Shown here one piece after another: positions 44,614 through 53,913 of a DNA stretch of 64,000 nucleotides (within the stretch, counting starts at the first letter, position 1; the number at the start of each line of letters is the position of its first letter). The translations under genes and the position numbers were made by a program. The notes under the pieces are model-generated. The model made no database searches and had not been told where the DNA came from. It saw only the letters and a list, made by a program, of their open reading frames with translations. The stretch spans positions 1,038,001-1,102,000 of the forward strand of contig NZ_CP013264.1 of the NCBI RefSeq assembly GCF_001456115.1. The letters are read 5' to 3'. Source of the stretch: Sphingobium baderi. Its GTDB lineage: Bacteria; Pseudomonadota; Alphaproteobacteria; Sphingomonadales; Sphingomonadaceae.

Positions 44614-45791
44614 CGCGCGGCGGCCTTTGCCGTAGGTGCCTCATGAAGAGGAGCGCGACATGCCAGCGCCCCTATCATCGTCTCCCATTGCCGGGCGATT
44701 TCGTCCAGTCTGAAGCGGCGGGCCGATATGGCGGCATTTTCCCCCAGCGCGCGGCGGGTCGCGGCGTCCTTCATCAAATGATCGAGCGCTCGTGCAAGGG
44801 CGACGACATTGCCATTGGCGACAAGGAGGCCGTCATGGCCGGTCTGGATCATCTCGCGCGGGCCATAGGGACAATCGAAGGCAAGGACGGGCAGGCCGCA
44901 CGCCATCGCCTCGCCCAATGCGTTGGGGAATCCTTCGTAGCGCGACGACAGCACGAAGGCGGAGGCGCCTTCCGTCCATGCGCCCTGAATCCCGCTCACG
45001 CCTCGAAGGAAGATGCGGTCGGCCATGGCCAAAGCCCCAATCCTTTCGGCCAGCGCGGCATGGTCTGCACCTTCCCCCCAGATGCTAAGCGACCAGCGGG
45101 GATTGCCGGGTGCTACCCTTGCGAAGGCGTCGATCAGCAGATCGAATCCTTTTTGCCGGGTCAGGCGGCCGACCGCCACGCATTGGAGCGGCCCTTCCAC
45201 GTCGTAGGGTGCAGGCCGTCCGGGCGGTAGCTCGATAGGGTTGGGAATCACGCGCGTCCGGCCACGGACGGACGGCGGGACGTGGCCGGCAACGCGCTTC
45301 GTCTGGAGGACGATGGCGTCGGCGCGCCGGATCAGCATTTTCAGCAGCAGATTCCACAGCGGATTGGCCTGCTGCTGGGCCGGATTGTTCCGTTCGCTCA
45401 CCGCGATCTTAAGATGCATTCCGATGCCCGCCGCCAGCGTCAGCGCATTGATCTTGGTCAAAAAGCTCAGAACCGCGTCGGGCTGTTCCCGTCGCAGCAC
45501 TCCCCGCAGCCGGATCACGCGGCGGATCAGGGCCGCGAACCGTGACAGTCGGCCTTGCTCCGACTTTCCCTCGCCAAGCCGCGACAGCCGGACGCGGGGA
45601 TCGAGCGCATGATAGATTCTGTCCCCCGGATCGTCGAAAGTGCAGATCGCGACATCCCAGCCCGCTTTCGCCCATCGCGACGCCAGCAGGCTGATGACGC
45701 GCTCCGCCCCGCCCGGCCCCAGCGCCTCGGTCACGAAGCAGACCCGGCGGGCAGCAGGCGGTCGCCCCGCGCGATCGGCAAATCCATGCAT
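44610..45791 (-). CDS. GT4-family glycosyltransferase
   Basis: GT-B glycosyltransferase, 393 residues. It has an N-terminal VCFVTEALGPGGAERVISLLA and a C-terminal donor-binding region with SRYEGFPNALGEAMACGLPVL. The stop overlaps the acyltransferase start. The first residues (MHGFADRAGRPPAARR) may be an over-extended start. Donor and linkage are unknown. Confidence 0.9.
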   Translation of the reverse strand: MHGFADRAGRPPAARRVCFVTEALGPGGAERVISLLASRWAKAGWDVAICTFDDPGDRIYHALDPRVRLSRLGEGKSEQGRLSRFAALIRRVIRLRGVLRREQPDAVLSFLTKINALTLAAGIGMHLKIAVSERNNPAQQQANPLWNLLLKMLIRRADAIVLQTKRVAGHVPPSVRGRTRVIPNPIELPPGRPAPYDVEGPLQCVAVGRLTRQKGFDLLIDAFARVAPGNPRWSLSIWGEGADHAALAERIGALAMADRIFLRGVSGIQGAWTEGASAFVLSSRYEGFPNALGEAMACGLPVLAFDCPYGPREMIQTGHDGLLVANGNVVALARALDHLMKDAATRRALGENAAISARRFRLDEIARQWETMIGALACRAPLHEAPTAKAAAR

Positions 45792-45836
45792 AAGGCGATG
45801 CTACATCGTCGCCCTGGGGAGTGCCGCCGGTTCTTT

Positions 45837-45858
45837 AAGGTTGATACCTTAGGATAGG
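45837..45858 (+). promoter_or_regulatory. Palindrome plus AGGATAGG element before the methyltransferase operon
   Basis: AAGGT-TGAT-ACCTT is a perfect 5-bp dyad, directly followed by AGGATAGG (45851-45858). It lies in the 189-base divergent gap, about 120 bases before the methyltransferase start, and resembles the elements at 34483-34537 and 50326-50340. Confidence 0.4.
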
Positions 45859-45980
45859 TGGGTGGCCCCTGCTCGCGCCAATGCTGTCCATAAGCCCACA
45901 TGTCTCGTCCTTCTGGTGTATTTTGGCGGCAGGCCTCTTCTTCTAGCCTGCATGGCGCATATTCTTGCCCGGAGGAGCCG

Positions 45981-46940
45981 ATGCAGGTCGTTCCCACAGA
46001 TCGAAAGGGTCCCGTATCGGTTACCCATCAGCATTTGCTGACGGCTATCGGCACATTGTTGGCCGATGGCCGCGTTCGGCCATCGCAGGGGCGGCTGCGT
46101 ATATTGGATATCGGCTGCGGCGATGGCCAGCTCATCGATTTTCTGCATGATCGCCTGACTCGAACATTTCCCGATCTGGCGATCGAGCTGCACGGTTTCG
46201 ACATCGGGGAACAGGGATATAATGACGGCGGCCAGTTCCATACCGCCACGCAGATGCTGGCCGCGCGCCACCCCGGCATCGCATGGGCGGATCGCATCAG
46301 CATGATTTCCGATGCGGAAGCATGGCGCTATCCGTCCGGCTATTTCGACATAGCGCTTTCCAATCAGGTGTTGGAACATGTCGCGGATTTGGCGGCCTTC
46401 TTGGCCGAATTGCATCGCTGCCTCGCCCCGGCGGGCATGTCCCTGCACCTTTTCCCCCTCGCGCAAAGCATCGTGGAAGCGCATTGCCAGACGCCCTTCG
46501 CCCATTGGATTCGCGATTTCGATCGGCGGGTGAACTGGATTGCCCTGCTCAGCCGCATGGGCGTCGGCGCCTATAGGCGTCATCGCAAGGTGCTGGGGCA
46601 TGACACGCCCAGGCAACATGCGGTGGAAACCGCGAAATATATCCAGTGCTGGACGCATTACCGCACCTTCAATGCCATCGCAGATCAGTGCAGCCGGACC
46701 AGTCTGGCGGCATCGAGCGGCCTTACCAATGGCCTGTTCATCGCCAAGCTTCGCGGCATGCTGAAGCTGCGTCCGCTTGGCCGTTACCGGCGTTCGCGTC
46801 TTCCGGGGGTGGATTGGCTCGGCTTCATGATCGGGCGCTATCTTTCTTCCTCGACGCTGGTCATCGCGCCCGTGAGCTATGACATTGGCCGGCGCATAGC
46901 GGCGGAAAAAGCCGCCAATACGCTCAGGAGGGCGGCATGA
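45981..46940 (+). CDS. Class I SAM-dependent methyltransferase
   Basis: Methyltransferase of 319 residues. The SAM-binding motif is ILDIGCGDGQLIDF near residue 40, followed by the acidic HGFDIGEQG and LSNQVLEHV. ATG 45981 has GGAGGAGCC directly upstream; an earlier start at 45900 has none. It opens the plus-strand operon 45981-50173 and probably methylates a sugar or lipid-linked intermediate, although the acceptor is unknown. The stop overlaps the next ATG. Confidence 0.9.
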   Translation: MQVVPTDRKGPVSVTHQHLLTAIGTLLADGRVRPSQGRLRILDIGCGDGQLIDFLHDRLTRTFPDLAIELHGFDIGEQGYNDGGQFHTATQMLAARHPGIAWADRISMISDAEAWRYPSGYFDIALSNQVLEHVADLAAFLAELHRCLAPAGMSLHLFPLAQSIVEAHCQTPFAHWIRDFDRRVNWIALLSRMGVGAYRRHRKVLGHDTPRQHAVETAKYIQCWTHYRTFNAIADQCSRTSLAASSGLTNGLFIAKLRGMLKLRPLGRYRRSRLPGVDWLGFMIGRYLSSSTLVIAPVSYDIGRRIAAEKAANTLRRAA

Positions 46941-48199
46941 AAGGAATGGCGAACGATCGGCCCGCCAATCTGACGGCGCGGCCCGTCTGCTTCCCGTTCA
47001 CCGGCGATGTCGTTGGTGGCAGCCATTTTTCCGTGCTGGGCCTTGTCGAAAATCTCGATCCGTCCCGCTATGTCCCGGTGATCGTGCCGCAGTTCCCCGA
47101 TGGCGCCGTGGCGAAGCTGTTCCGCGACCATGGCATCAGGACGGAAACGCCCATGCACTGGACCGAACTGCCCTATGACCGCAACGTCAGTCCATGGAAG
47201 ATCGCGCAGGTCGCCAAGGACATACCGTCCCAGATCCGGTATCTGCGCTCCCGCCGCTATCCTGTCGTCCATACCAATGACGGGCGGACCCACGCCACCT
47301 GGGCGCTGGCGGCCCGCCTTTCGGGTGCAAGATTGCTCTGGCACCAGCGTGGCGACCCCGGCGCCCTGGGCCTGCGGCTGGCCGCGCCATTGTTGGCCAA
47401 TCAGGTCGTGGCCGTGTCGCAATTCGCGTCGCCAAGACCGGGCCTCTGGTCCGCCGCGCGCAAGGCCCAGGTCGTCCACAGCGCCTTCGCGACCGATGTG
47501 CAGGAGGATCGCGCCAGCGCGCGCACGCAGCTTATCCACGAACTGGGATGCGATCCCCGAACCGTGTTCATCGGCTTCTTCGGCGCCTTCATTCCGCGCA
47601 AGCGGCCTAAATTGTTCATGGACGCGATTGCCGAACTGGCCGGACGCGATCTGCCGCGCCCCGTGATGGGCCTGATGTTCGGGGAAGCCTATGATGGAGG
47701 CCGGACAGAGCGGGAACTGAAAGATCATGGCCGGCAACGCGGTATGGGGAACATCGTGCGGCAGATGGGATTCCGCACACCCGGTCCGCACTGGCTGGCG
47801 GCTTGCGACATGCTGTTGGTTTCGGCGTATGGCGAACCCTTCGGACGTACGCTGATAGAGGCGATGCTGGTGGGAACGCCGGTGGTTGCCACGGCCTCCG
47901 GTGGCAATATCGAGGCGCTGTGCGAAGGAGCGACCGGGATTCTGGTTCCGCCCGAAGATGCCGCGGCGCTGGCCAATGGCGCACAGGCTCTCATCAAACG
48001 CCCTGAAACGGCGCAGGCCCTCGCCTCCGCCGCCATGGCCAGCGCCAAGTCGCGCTTCGGGGACAGAAGCCACGCCGAGCGGATCATGGCCGTCTACGAC
48101 GAAATGCTACGCATCCCGCTTCCCAACGCCGCCGACCGATCCGGCCCCTCATCCCCATCCATCAAGCCCCTGGGCTTGAAGAGCGAGGCGACATCATGA
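46937..48199 (+). CDS. GT4-family glycosyltransferase
   Basis: GT-B glycosyltransferase of 420 residues. It starts CFPFTGDVVGGSHFSVLGLV and includes the donor-binding GEPFGRTLIEAMLVGTPVVAT. ATGA overlaps on both sides link it to the methyltransferase and the metallo-hydrolase. No specific linkage can be inferred. Confidence 0.9.
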   Translation: MKGMANDRPANLTARPVCFPFTGDVVGGSHFSVLGLVENLDPSRYVPVIVPQFPDGAVAKLFRDHGIRTETPMHWTELPYDRNVSPWKIAQVAKDIPSQIRYLRSRRYPVVHTNDGRTHATWALAARLSGARLLWHQRGDPGALGLRLAAPLLANQVVAVSQFASPRPGLWSAARKAQVVHSAFATDVQEDRASARTQLIHELGCDPRTVFIGFFGAFIPRKRPKLFMDAIAELAGRDLPRPVMGLMFGEAYDGGRTERELKDHGRQRGMGNIVRQMGFRTPGPHWLAACDMLLVSAYGEPFGRTLIEAMLVGTPVVATASGGNIEALCEGATGILVPPEDAAALANGAQALIKRPETAQALASAAMASAKSRFGDRSHAERIMAVYDEMLRIPLPNAADRSGPSSPSIKPLGLKSEATS

Positions 48200-49500
48200 T
48201 CCGTTTTGTCAACCATGCATCTTTTGTCGTGGAATCGGGCGGCGTGTCGCTGCTGTGCGATCCATGGATATCGGGAACGGTATTTCACCAGGGCTGGAGC
48301 CTGATCGCCGAACAGGACCATGCGGGACTGGATGAGGTGGATTATATCTGGTTCAGCCACGAACATCCCGACCATTTCTCGATCTCGTTCCTGCGCTCCA
48401 TTCCGGAACATCGCCGTCCGCAGATCACCATTCTCTATCAGACGATGCCTGACGGGCGCGTGGCGTCCTTCTGCCGTCAAATGGGCTTCGCTGTGAAGGA
48501 ACTGACCCATGCCAGGGAAGAGGATCTGGGCGGCGGCATTCGGATCGTCTGCGGCAAGATACCCTTTTACGATAGCTGGCTCTACATCGAAACGCCCGAC
48601 TATCGGATACTCAACACCAATGACTGCATCCTGGAAAGCCCGGCGCGCCTCAAACTGATTCAACCGCATGTCGACCGATGCGATATATTGTTCACGCAAT
48701 TTTCCTACGCCAACTGGCAGGACAGCCGCGACAATCGCAAGGCCCGGCAGGACCTGGCTCAGGAAAAGCTGCGCCGGATCGCATTGCAAAGCGAAATGTT
48801 CCATCCTCGCTTCATCGTTCCCTTCGCCAGCTTCTGCTATTTCAGCCATGTCGAAAATGAGTTCATGAACGCCGACATCAACATGCCGGTCGATGTGGTC
48901 AACTTCGTCGCCGACCATTGCGATGCGGACCCGGTGCTGCTCATTCCCGACGAGCGGTGGGACGGCCTCACGCCCAAGGACAACGGGCCGGCGCTGGAAT
49001 GGTGGGCGAAACAATATTCGCAGGCGCTGTCGCGTGAAAAGACCATGCCGGGCAAAAGCGTGCCGTTCATGGACCTGTGCCTGAAAGCTGACGGTGCCAT
49101 GCGCCGCGTCAGGCAGCGCAACAATTATGCGATCGTCACGGCCTTGCAGCGGCTGGGCATCACCCGCCGCCTTGAATTTCATCTGACGGACAGCGGTCAG
49201 GCGGTGTCGTTCGACTGGATCGGAGGGCTGCAATTGCTGGGCGCTCCATCCCTCCACGCGATCGAGATTCATTCAGAATCGCTAGCTTTCATCTTCGACA
49301 ATGACTTCGGCATAGACACGGTCAATGTGAATGCGCGGTTCGAAGGGTCCATCCGCGACAAGAAACGGATGATCGCCCTCTTTTCCGTTCTGGAACTCAA
49401 CAATACCGGCCGATGCCTGAAATTTTCCGACGGGCTGAAGCTGGTCAATCCGGCGCTGGTCCAACAGGGGCTTCGCACTATCGGCCTGTCCCGCGCCTGA
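48196..49500 (+). CDS. MBL-fold metallo-hydrolase, Rieske-less CMAH/UlaG-like
   Basis: Metallo-beta-lactamase-fold protein of 434 residues. The metal motif is SHEHPDHF (His55, His57, Asp59, His60) after CDPWISG. The block NTNDCILESPA and, later, LFTQFSYANWQ and PFASFCYFSHVENEFMN resemble the hydroxylase-associated fold of CMP-N-acetylneuraminate hydroxylases, but no Rieske Cys-His pair is present. It could hydrolyse or oxidise a nucleotide sugar or glycan ester. The gene is in the middle of a polysaccharide operon, four bases upstream of the PglD-like gene. Confidence 0.85.
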   Translation: MIRFVNHASFVVESGGVSLLCDPWISGTVFHQGWSLIAEQDHAGLDEVDYIWFSHEHPDHFSISFLRSIPEHRRPQITILYQTMPDGRVASFCRQMGFAVKELTHAREEDLGGGIRIVCGKIPFYDSWLYIETPDYRILNTNDCILESPARLKLIQPHVDRCDILFTQFSYANWQDSRDNRKARQDLAQEKLRRIALQSEMFHPRFIVPFASFCYFSHVENEFMNADINMPVDVVNFVADHCDADPVLLIPDERWDGLTPKDNGPALEWWAKQYSQALSREKTMPGKSVPFMDLCLKADGAMRRVRQRNNYAIVTALQRLGITRRLEFHLTDSGQAVSFDWIGGLQLLGAPSLHAIEIHSESLAFIFDNDFGIDTVNVNARFEGSIRDKKRMIALFSVLELNNTGRCLKFSDGLKLVNPALVQQGLRTIGLSRA

Positions 49501-49504
49501 TGAC

Positions 49505-50173
49505 ATGGGGGAAAGGCAACCTCTGCTGATTCTCGGCGCGGGCGCACATGGCGGCGTAGTGCGCGACTGCGTGGACGATCGCCATTTTCAGTTCATGGGA
49601 TATCTGGACGATCGGCCGTCCGACCGGCCTTCGGGCAAAGGCGAACCCGTGCTGGGAGGATTGGACGATCTTCCCGTTCTTCTGCGCGATTATCCGCACG
49701 CGGCGGCAGTCATCGCGATCGGAGACAATATGTCCCGCCGCCGCGTGGCGGAACGGGCGCAAAGCCTTGCGCCGGGGGTGACATGGGCACGCATCGTCCA
49801 TCCCACGGCGATTCTTTCCGTCCATATAGAAATCGGGCCGGGTACGGTCATTGTCGCCGGATCGATCGTCAATTGCGGCAGTAGCCTGGGTCGGCATGTG
49901 CTGATCAATACAGGCACCATCATCGACCATGACAACAGCATGGATGATTTCGCCTCGACCGGTCCGGGCGTGTCTACAGGCGGCGACGTCCAGATCGGCA
50001 GCCTTAGCCATATCGGGATCGGCGCGAGCGTCCGGCATGGCATACGGATCGGCCGGAACTGTGTCATCGGCGGAAAGGCCTATGTAGACCGCGATGTGGG
50101 TGACAATTGGGTGAGCTTCGGCATCCCCGCCCGCCCGCAATATCAAAGAGTGCTGGGGCAGTCCTATCTCTGA
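49505..50173 (+). CDS. NeuD/PglD-type sugar N-acyltransferase
   Basis: Left-handed beta-helix acyltransferase, 222 residues. A Rossmann-like N terminus (LLILGAGAHGG) precedes hexapeptide repeats (HPTAILSVHIEIGPGTVIVA, GRHVLINTGTIIDHDN), where the DHD His is the likely base as in PglD. The end GIPARP is standard for the family. It would acetylate the 4-amino group made by the aminotransferase at 36671, giving a di-N-acetyl sugar. It closes the operon that begins at 45981. Confidence 0.9.
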   Translation: MGERQPLLILGAGAHGGVVRDCVDDRHFQFMGYLDDRPSDRPSGKGEPVLGGLDDLPVLLRDYPHAAAVIAIGDNMSRRRVAERAQSLAPGVTWARIVHPTAILSVHIEIGPGTVIVAGSIVNCGSSLGRHVLINTGTIIDHDNSMDDFASTGPGVSTGGDVQIGSLSHIGIGASVRHGIRIGRNCVIGGKAYVDRDVGDNWVSFGIPARPQYQRVLGQSYL

Positions 50174-50325
50174 ATGACACGCGGCCGAATGGCGGCAGCG
50201 GCATCTCCCGGTCCGGCGGAGGCCGCGATCCGGATACGCCCCGGTTCAGGGCGACGGTAATGGCAAATATCCCCTCCTGATCCAAATCAATCGTCGCAGG
50301 TCCCCAGGCCGCGCAACGGGCTCAC

Positions 50326-50340
50326 TATTTAGGGGTATAG
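50326..50340 (+). promoter_or_regulatory. TTTAGGGGTATAG-like element before the last glycan operon
   Basis: TATTTAGGGGTATAG lies about 70 bases before ATG 50409 in the 235-base gap after the PglD-like gene. It is the third intergenic occurrence of the (T/A)AGGG(A/G)TA-type pattern in the locus. Confidence 0.35.
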
Positions 50341-50408
50341 CGGCCTGTTTCATTGCCATCCTTCCCATTCGTCATCCATTCTGCGTGGGCGGCTTGGAGG
50401 ATGGATTG

Positions 50409-51578
50409 ATGAAAATCGCGGTGCTGGCCGTTGCGACGAATATCCATACGATCCGATGGGCCAATGCGCTGGCGGAACGGGGCGTCGATGTGCTCCTCAT
50501 CACCCAGCAGCCTCCGCGGTCAAGCGATTATCATCCGGCCGTCGTCTTTCGGATATTACCCTTCCGGGGTGCTCTTGCCTACGCGCTCAACGCCCCGATC
50601 CTGCGATATGCCTTTGATCGTTCGGGCGCGGACCTGCTCCATGTCCATTATGCGGGCGGCTATGGAGCGATGGCCTGGCTTTCCGGGATCAGGCGAAGGC
50701 TCGTTTCCGTTTGGGGCGGCGACGTCTATGATGTTCCCCATCGCAGCTTTCTGCATCGCAGGCTGGTGCTCGGCGCCCTGCGGGGCGCGCTCAGAATATC
50801 CTCGACAAGTCATGTCATGGCCGATGAAGTCCGTCGGCTGGGCATCACTGAACAGATCGATGTCATTCCGTTCGGCGTGGATACCAGCGCATTCCGGACC
50901 CGACCGGAAGCGCAGGGAGACGATCCCTTCGTCATCGGCACGGTAAAATCGCTTCAACGCAAATATGGCATAGATACGCTGATCCCCGGTTTCACGGCCG
51001 CCCTGGCCGATCCGGCCTTTGCGGCGCTGAACCCTATTCTTCGCATCGCGGGGGAGGGAGAAGCGCGCGCCGAATATGAAAGCCTTGCGCGCGCCATAGG
51101 CCAGAACCGGGTTCGCTTCGAAGGCCATATCGACCATGGCAATGTCCCCGATATGCTGCGCCAGTTCCACATTTATGTGGCGGTGAGTCGCGACGACAGC
51201 GAAAGCTTTGGCGTCGCCATTATAGAAGCGAGCGCTTGTGGATTACCCGTCATCGTATCCGACGCTGGTGGGCTGCCCGAGGTTGTCGATCATGAATCGA
51301 CCGGGCTGGTGATTCCCCGCGACTCCCCGTCCGATCTGGCACGGGCGATCGTCCGTCTCGCGCTCGACGCGCCTTTGCGTCAGCGCATGGGCGAAGCGGG
51401 ACGGCAACGGGTGCAGCGGCAATATGAATGGAGCGCCTGCGTCGAACGCATGATCCAACTCTATCGCGAACTGTGCGTTCCTCCGTTGGGATTACCCACT
51501 CGGTTGCAGGCCGCGCCCACCGAACGCACCGATGGCTTCCACCGAAATAGCGCCTGCAAGCTCGCGCCAGCGGAGTAA
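50409..51578 (+). CDS. GT4-family glycosyltransferase
   Basis: GT-B glycosyltransferase, 389 residues. It starts MKIAVLAVATNIHTIRWANA and has the GGDVYDVPHRSFLHRRLVLG region and donor-binding ESFGVAIIEASACGLPVIVSD. ATG 50409 follows GGAGG with an eight-base spacer; the ORF from 50385 would include the Shine-Dalgarno. It opens the operon ending with the sulfotransferase. Confidence 0.92.
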   Translation: MKIAVLAVATNIHTIRWANALAERGVDVLLITQQPPRSSDYHPAVVFRILPFRGALAYALNAPILRYAFDRSGADLLHVHYAGGYGAMAWLSGIRRRLVSVWGGDVYDVPHRSFLHRRLVLGALRGALRISSTSHVMADEVRRLGITEQIDVIPFGVDTSAFRTRPEAQGDDPFVIGTVKSLQRKYGIDTLIPGFTAALADPAFAALNPILRIAGEGEARAEYESLARAIGQNRVRFEGHIDHGNVPDMLRQFHIYVAVSRDDSESFGVAIIEASACGLPVIVSDAGGLPEVVDHESTGLVIPRDSPSDLARAIVRLALDAPLRQRMGEAGRQRVQRQYEWSACVERMIQLYRELCVPPLGLPTRLQAAPTERTDGFHRNSACKLAPAE

Positions 51579-51640
51579 TGTTCTAGACGAAAGCGGCCAG
51601 CTATGCGCTTGCGCGGGCATCCCTGGCGGGAGGATCAATC

Positions 51641-52834
51641 ATGGCCGAAGGAAACGCAGCCGCGTGGGCGTCGGAAAATACGGGCGATCTGACGCGTGCC
51701 ACCGGGAACGCATCCCGCGCGAAGGCTGGTCGTTCCGACTTCAATATCGCCGCGCATGGCCTGCGCGGGATCGCGGCGCTGATGGTGTTCTGGGGCCATT
51801 TGCTGGGCGGGACCGCGCGGCATATCTACGACAGCGACCCATCCTATGCGCGGACCGTGGAAGCTATGTGGCATCTGGGAACGGCCGGTGTCGTCCTGTT
51901 CTTCGTCATCAGCGGCTTTGTGATATGGCCCAGCGTGGTCCGTTATTCGCCCGGCCAGTTCGCCTTGCGCCGGTTCATGCGGCTCTATCCGCTGTTTCTC
52001 GCCCTGACGCTGCTGTTCATGGGCCTGAACCTTGCCACCAACGCCTACCCTCATCTGAACGACGCGAAGACGATAGCGGCGGCACTCAGCTTCACGAATA
52101 TCTTCGTGGGGACAGAGCAACTGACGCCCAATGCCTGGAGCCTCAGTTTCGAAGTCATGTTCTACGCGCTGACATGCGCTACGGTTTTTTTTACCCTTCA
52201 TCGGCCCAGCCGCGCGGGCATGATCGTCAGCGGCGCGATCTGCCTCTGTTTCCTGCTGGTATTTCCCATCGCCTGCTTCTTTTTAGGCGGTATCGCGGTT
52301 CGGCTGCTCCATGACCGGGGGATCACGCCACCGGCCGGGATGGCGCCCTTCCTCGAGGTGATCGCGCTCATCTGCTTCGCACTTTACGCGTCCATGTCCT
52401 GGTTCGCCTATGTCCCGGCCGACTTCGCCAACCCGATCGCGCTGATGATCCTTTCGTCTAGCCTGATCTATTTCTATCTGGCGGTTCTGCCGACGAGCCT
52501 GACCACGCTATGCCTGCGTTCAAGCCAGACGCTCTATATAGGAACGGTCAGCTACAGCCTCTATCTGGTGCATCCCTATACCTATTATCTTTGCCGGATG
52601 GCGTTCGATCGGCTGGGCCTTTTCACCGAACATCAACTTGCTTCCATGACGCTTTTCTTCGCGGTGACCACGCCGGTCACACTGATCGCGACGCACTTCG
52701 TGCACAAGACGGTGGAGATGATGCCTTATCGCTGGGCATTCGGGCAGAAAATCTATCGAGGGCGCGCTTCCGATACGCAGGTCGCGAGGGAAGCGGATAC
52801 AGATAGAAGAGCGCCCAGCGCAGCGGAAGGCTAG
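51641..52834 (+). CDS. OafA-type membrane acyltransferase
   Basis: Acyltransferase-3 protein of 397 residues and about ten membrane helices. It has FNIAAHGLRGIAALMVFWGH (catalytic His region), VLFFVISGFVIWPS and a mid-protein LSFEVMFYALT. It lacks the SGNH domain present in the enzyme at 42466. The long polar N-terminal tail could be an over-extended start, but ATG 51641 has GGGAGGA upstream. It probably adds acyl groups to the polymer. Confidence 0.9.
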   Translation: MAEGNAAAWASENTGDLTRATGNASRAKAGRSDFNIAAHGLRGIAALMVFWGHLLGGTARHIYDSDPSYARTVEAMWHLGTAGVVLFFVISGFVIWPSVVRYSPGQFALRRFMRLYPLFLALTLLFMGLNLATNAYPHLNDAKTIAAALSFTNIFVGTEQLTPNAWSLSFEVMFYALTCATVFFTLHRPSRAGMIVSGAICLCFLLVFPIACFFLGGIAVRLLHDRGITPPAGMAPFLEVIALICFALYASMSWFAYVPADFANPIALMILSSSLIYFYLAVLPTSLTTLCLRSSQTLYIGTVSYSLYLVHPYTYYLCRMAFDRLGLFTEHQLASMTLFFAVTTPVTLIATHFVHKTVEMMPYRWAFGQKIYRGRASDTQVAREADTDRRAPSAAEG

Positions 52835-52839
52835 GCTAT

Positions 52840-53844
52840 ATGCATCTTGCGGATCGGGTTCCGGCGAAAATGCCGCCCATCGCACATGTGAAGGTTGCGG
52901 ACCTTGCGCCCGGAGCCTTGGGCCAGTGTTTTCACGACGGCGCGGTGGCAGTGGTGATAGAGGGCAGCGCGGCCGTGGCCTCTCTCTGGCATGGGCTTAC
53001 GACGCAGAATGCCGACATGCCCTGGACGGCGCCTCTGTATGAATTGTCGGTCAATCTGCAGGCCCATGACGATCTGACCGAAACGCTGGGCGACGTCTTC
53101 TATTTCAAGCCTGGCCGCCATGCCTATATCGCCCGCAAGATCGAGATCTGCGTGGAAGGGCAGGAACTGGTCGCCCGTCCCACGACATTTCATGGTCGTC
53201 ACGGCAACTGGACCATGGGCGCGGAGCTTCGGGAAGAATGTTGGCGGTTTTCCGCTGCGATCATGGAAGCGATCGCCCCTGCCAGAGGAAGCCATGGTCC
53301 CTTTCGCGCGGTCGTGCAGCAGCTAAAATATCATGAATCAGTCGCCGGGCATGACGCGCTGTTCCAGATGATGCACAATTCGCTGGGGTCATGGGGGCGC
53401 ATCGGATATCGGCTCGACCAGCGCAGGGAGGAAATGCGCGGACCGCTGGGTCGGCGGGGGATATGCGATGCCCTGGCGCTTTTTTCGCTGATCCCTCTGC
53501 TGCGGTTTCCGATCGACGGATTGAATGGCGCGGCGGCACATCTGGACAAGCGCAGCATGGTGCCGGAGGGATACAGGCTGATCGTCAAACCCCATGTGGA
53601 CACGCGCTATTTTTCCGCCCTGTGCGGGTCTCGCCACAACCTTCGAACGGAGGTTTTCGTCGACGGCCAATGGGTGCTGCTGCCCATCAACCAGGATGAC
53701 ATCGTGGTCTTTCCCGGTTCGGCGGCGAAGAGCGCCTATGGCATCGCGCCAACCTTGCATCGCGTCATTCAGGCCGATGACGCATCGTTGCCGATCGACG
53801 ATCCCGGTCCTTCCAACATGACGCTGCTGCTTGGGGCCAAATGA
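52840..53844 (+). CDS. 2OG-Fe(II) oxygenase-like protein
   Basis: Protein of 334 residues with a C-terminal double-stranded beta-helix pattern. The iron ligands look like His252 and Asp254 in KPHVDTRYF and His307 in PTLHRV, matching the HxD...H triad of isopenicillin N synthase-like oxygenases. An Arg is usually found 10 residues after the distal His to hold 2-oxoglutarate; here the stretch reads SLPIDDPGPSNM and none is evident. It may use another co-substrate or be divergent. The gene starts five bases after the acyltransferase gene, within the glycan operon, suggesting hydroxylation of a sugar or acyl group. Confidence 0.6.
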   Translation: MHLADRVPAKMPPIAHVKVADLAPGALGQCFHDGAVAVVIEGSAAVASLWHGLTTQNADMPWTAPLYELSVNLQAHDDLTETLGDVFYFKPGRHAYIARKIEICVEGQELVARPTTFHGRHGNWTMGAELREECWRFSAAIMEAIAPARGSHGPFRAVVQQLKYHESVAGHDALFQMMHNSLGSWGRIGYRLDQRREEMRGPLGRRGICDALALFSLIPLLRFPIDGLNGAAAHLDKRSMVPEGYRLIVKPHVDTRYFSALCGSRHNLRTEVFVDGQWVLLPINQDDIVVFPGSAAKSAYGIAPTLHRVIQADDASLPIDDPGPSNMTLLLGAK

Positions 53845-53913
53845 TCCCGCCCGTGCGAAACCCATTTGTGCAAAGGAGGTAGCCCGTCGGCGCGCTCGCG
53901 ATGGGGAGAACCC

